A DNA stretch of 7,792 nt from Methanobacterium sp. UBA353 (GTDB lineage: Archaea; Methanobacteriota; Methanobacteria; Methanobacteriales; Methanobacteriaceae), in the NCBI GenBank assembly GCA_002496805.1, contig DALO01000008.1, positions 24,945 through 32,736 of the forward strand. Direction: 5' to 3'. Below, piece after piece: positions 7,766 to 7,792 of the stretch. The position numbers and the translations under genes are program-made. Position 1 is the stretch's first letter. Each line of letters starts with the position of its first letter. The notes beneath the pieces were generated by a model. That model had not been told where the DNA came from and searched no databases. It saw only the letters and a list, made by a program, of their open reading frames with translations.

Positions 7766-7792
7766 TTCATCACACCATTAAATATTAATGTT

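Overview
The window reads as a stretch of an AT-rich archaeal genome, most likely a methanogen of the Methanobacteriales (Methanobacterium-like). Supporting this are an archaeal PCNA, GINS51, TFS, RpoL, exosome Csl4, Dph2 and archaeal Hpt in one cluster, strong GAGG/AGGAGG ribosome binding sites and TATA-type promoters. From memory, and not checked here, Methanothermobacter carries a similar order. The first 522 bases do not fit. They are GC-rich (about 65% in the first 60 bases, against roughly 10% in the poorest stretch near 5941-6000) and encode the N-terminal 174 residues of an archaeal riboflavin/F420-pathway reductase that looks like one from a GC-rich methanogen such as Methanoculleus. 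The change falls in the non-coding gap 523-661. It is either a gene transfer or a chimeric assembly join.

Every gene I accept is on the minus strand, so transcription runs from high to low coordinates. In that order: hpt (purine salvage, 7765-7187) and dph2 (diphthamide synthesis on aEF2, 7148-6159), then a very AT-rich gene-free gap (6158-5596), then csl4, rpoL and a DUF99 gene (5595-4064) packed with 1-4 bp junctions. After a 128 bp gap come a Nudix hydrolase (3935-3510), then tfs, an unrecognised two-helix membrane protein, pcn and gins51 (3403-662) as a tight run with gaps of 2-23 bp. The partial arfC-like gene (522-1) follows.

The genes join several information-processing systems: RNA polymerase subunit L and its cleavage factor TFS, the RNA exosome subunit Csl4, the sliding clamp and the CMG helicase component GINS51, and the translation-factor modification enzyme Dph2. 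The unrecognised membrane protein between tfs and pcn is the only gene in the cluster without an assignable role.

Two genes have broken or unorthodox starts. DUF99 can only be read from its natural ATGA overlap with rpoL by a one-base shift at a run of six A. The Nudix gene has no ATG, GTG or TTG in front of its domain, only an ATA behind a good ribosome binding site. With the composition break, these could be real biology or sequence errors; raw reads would decide. I see no CRISPR array, tRNA, rRNA, insertion sequence or defence system.
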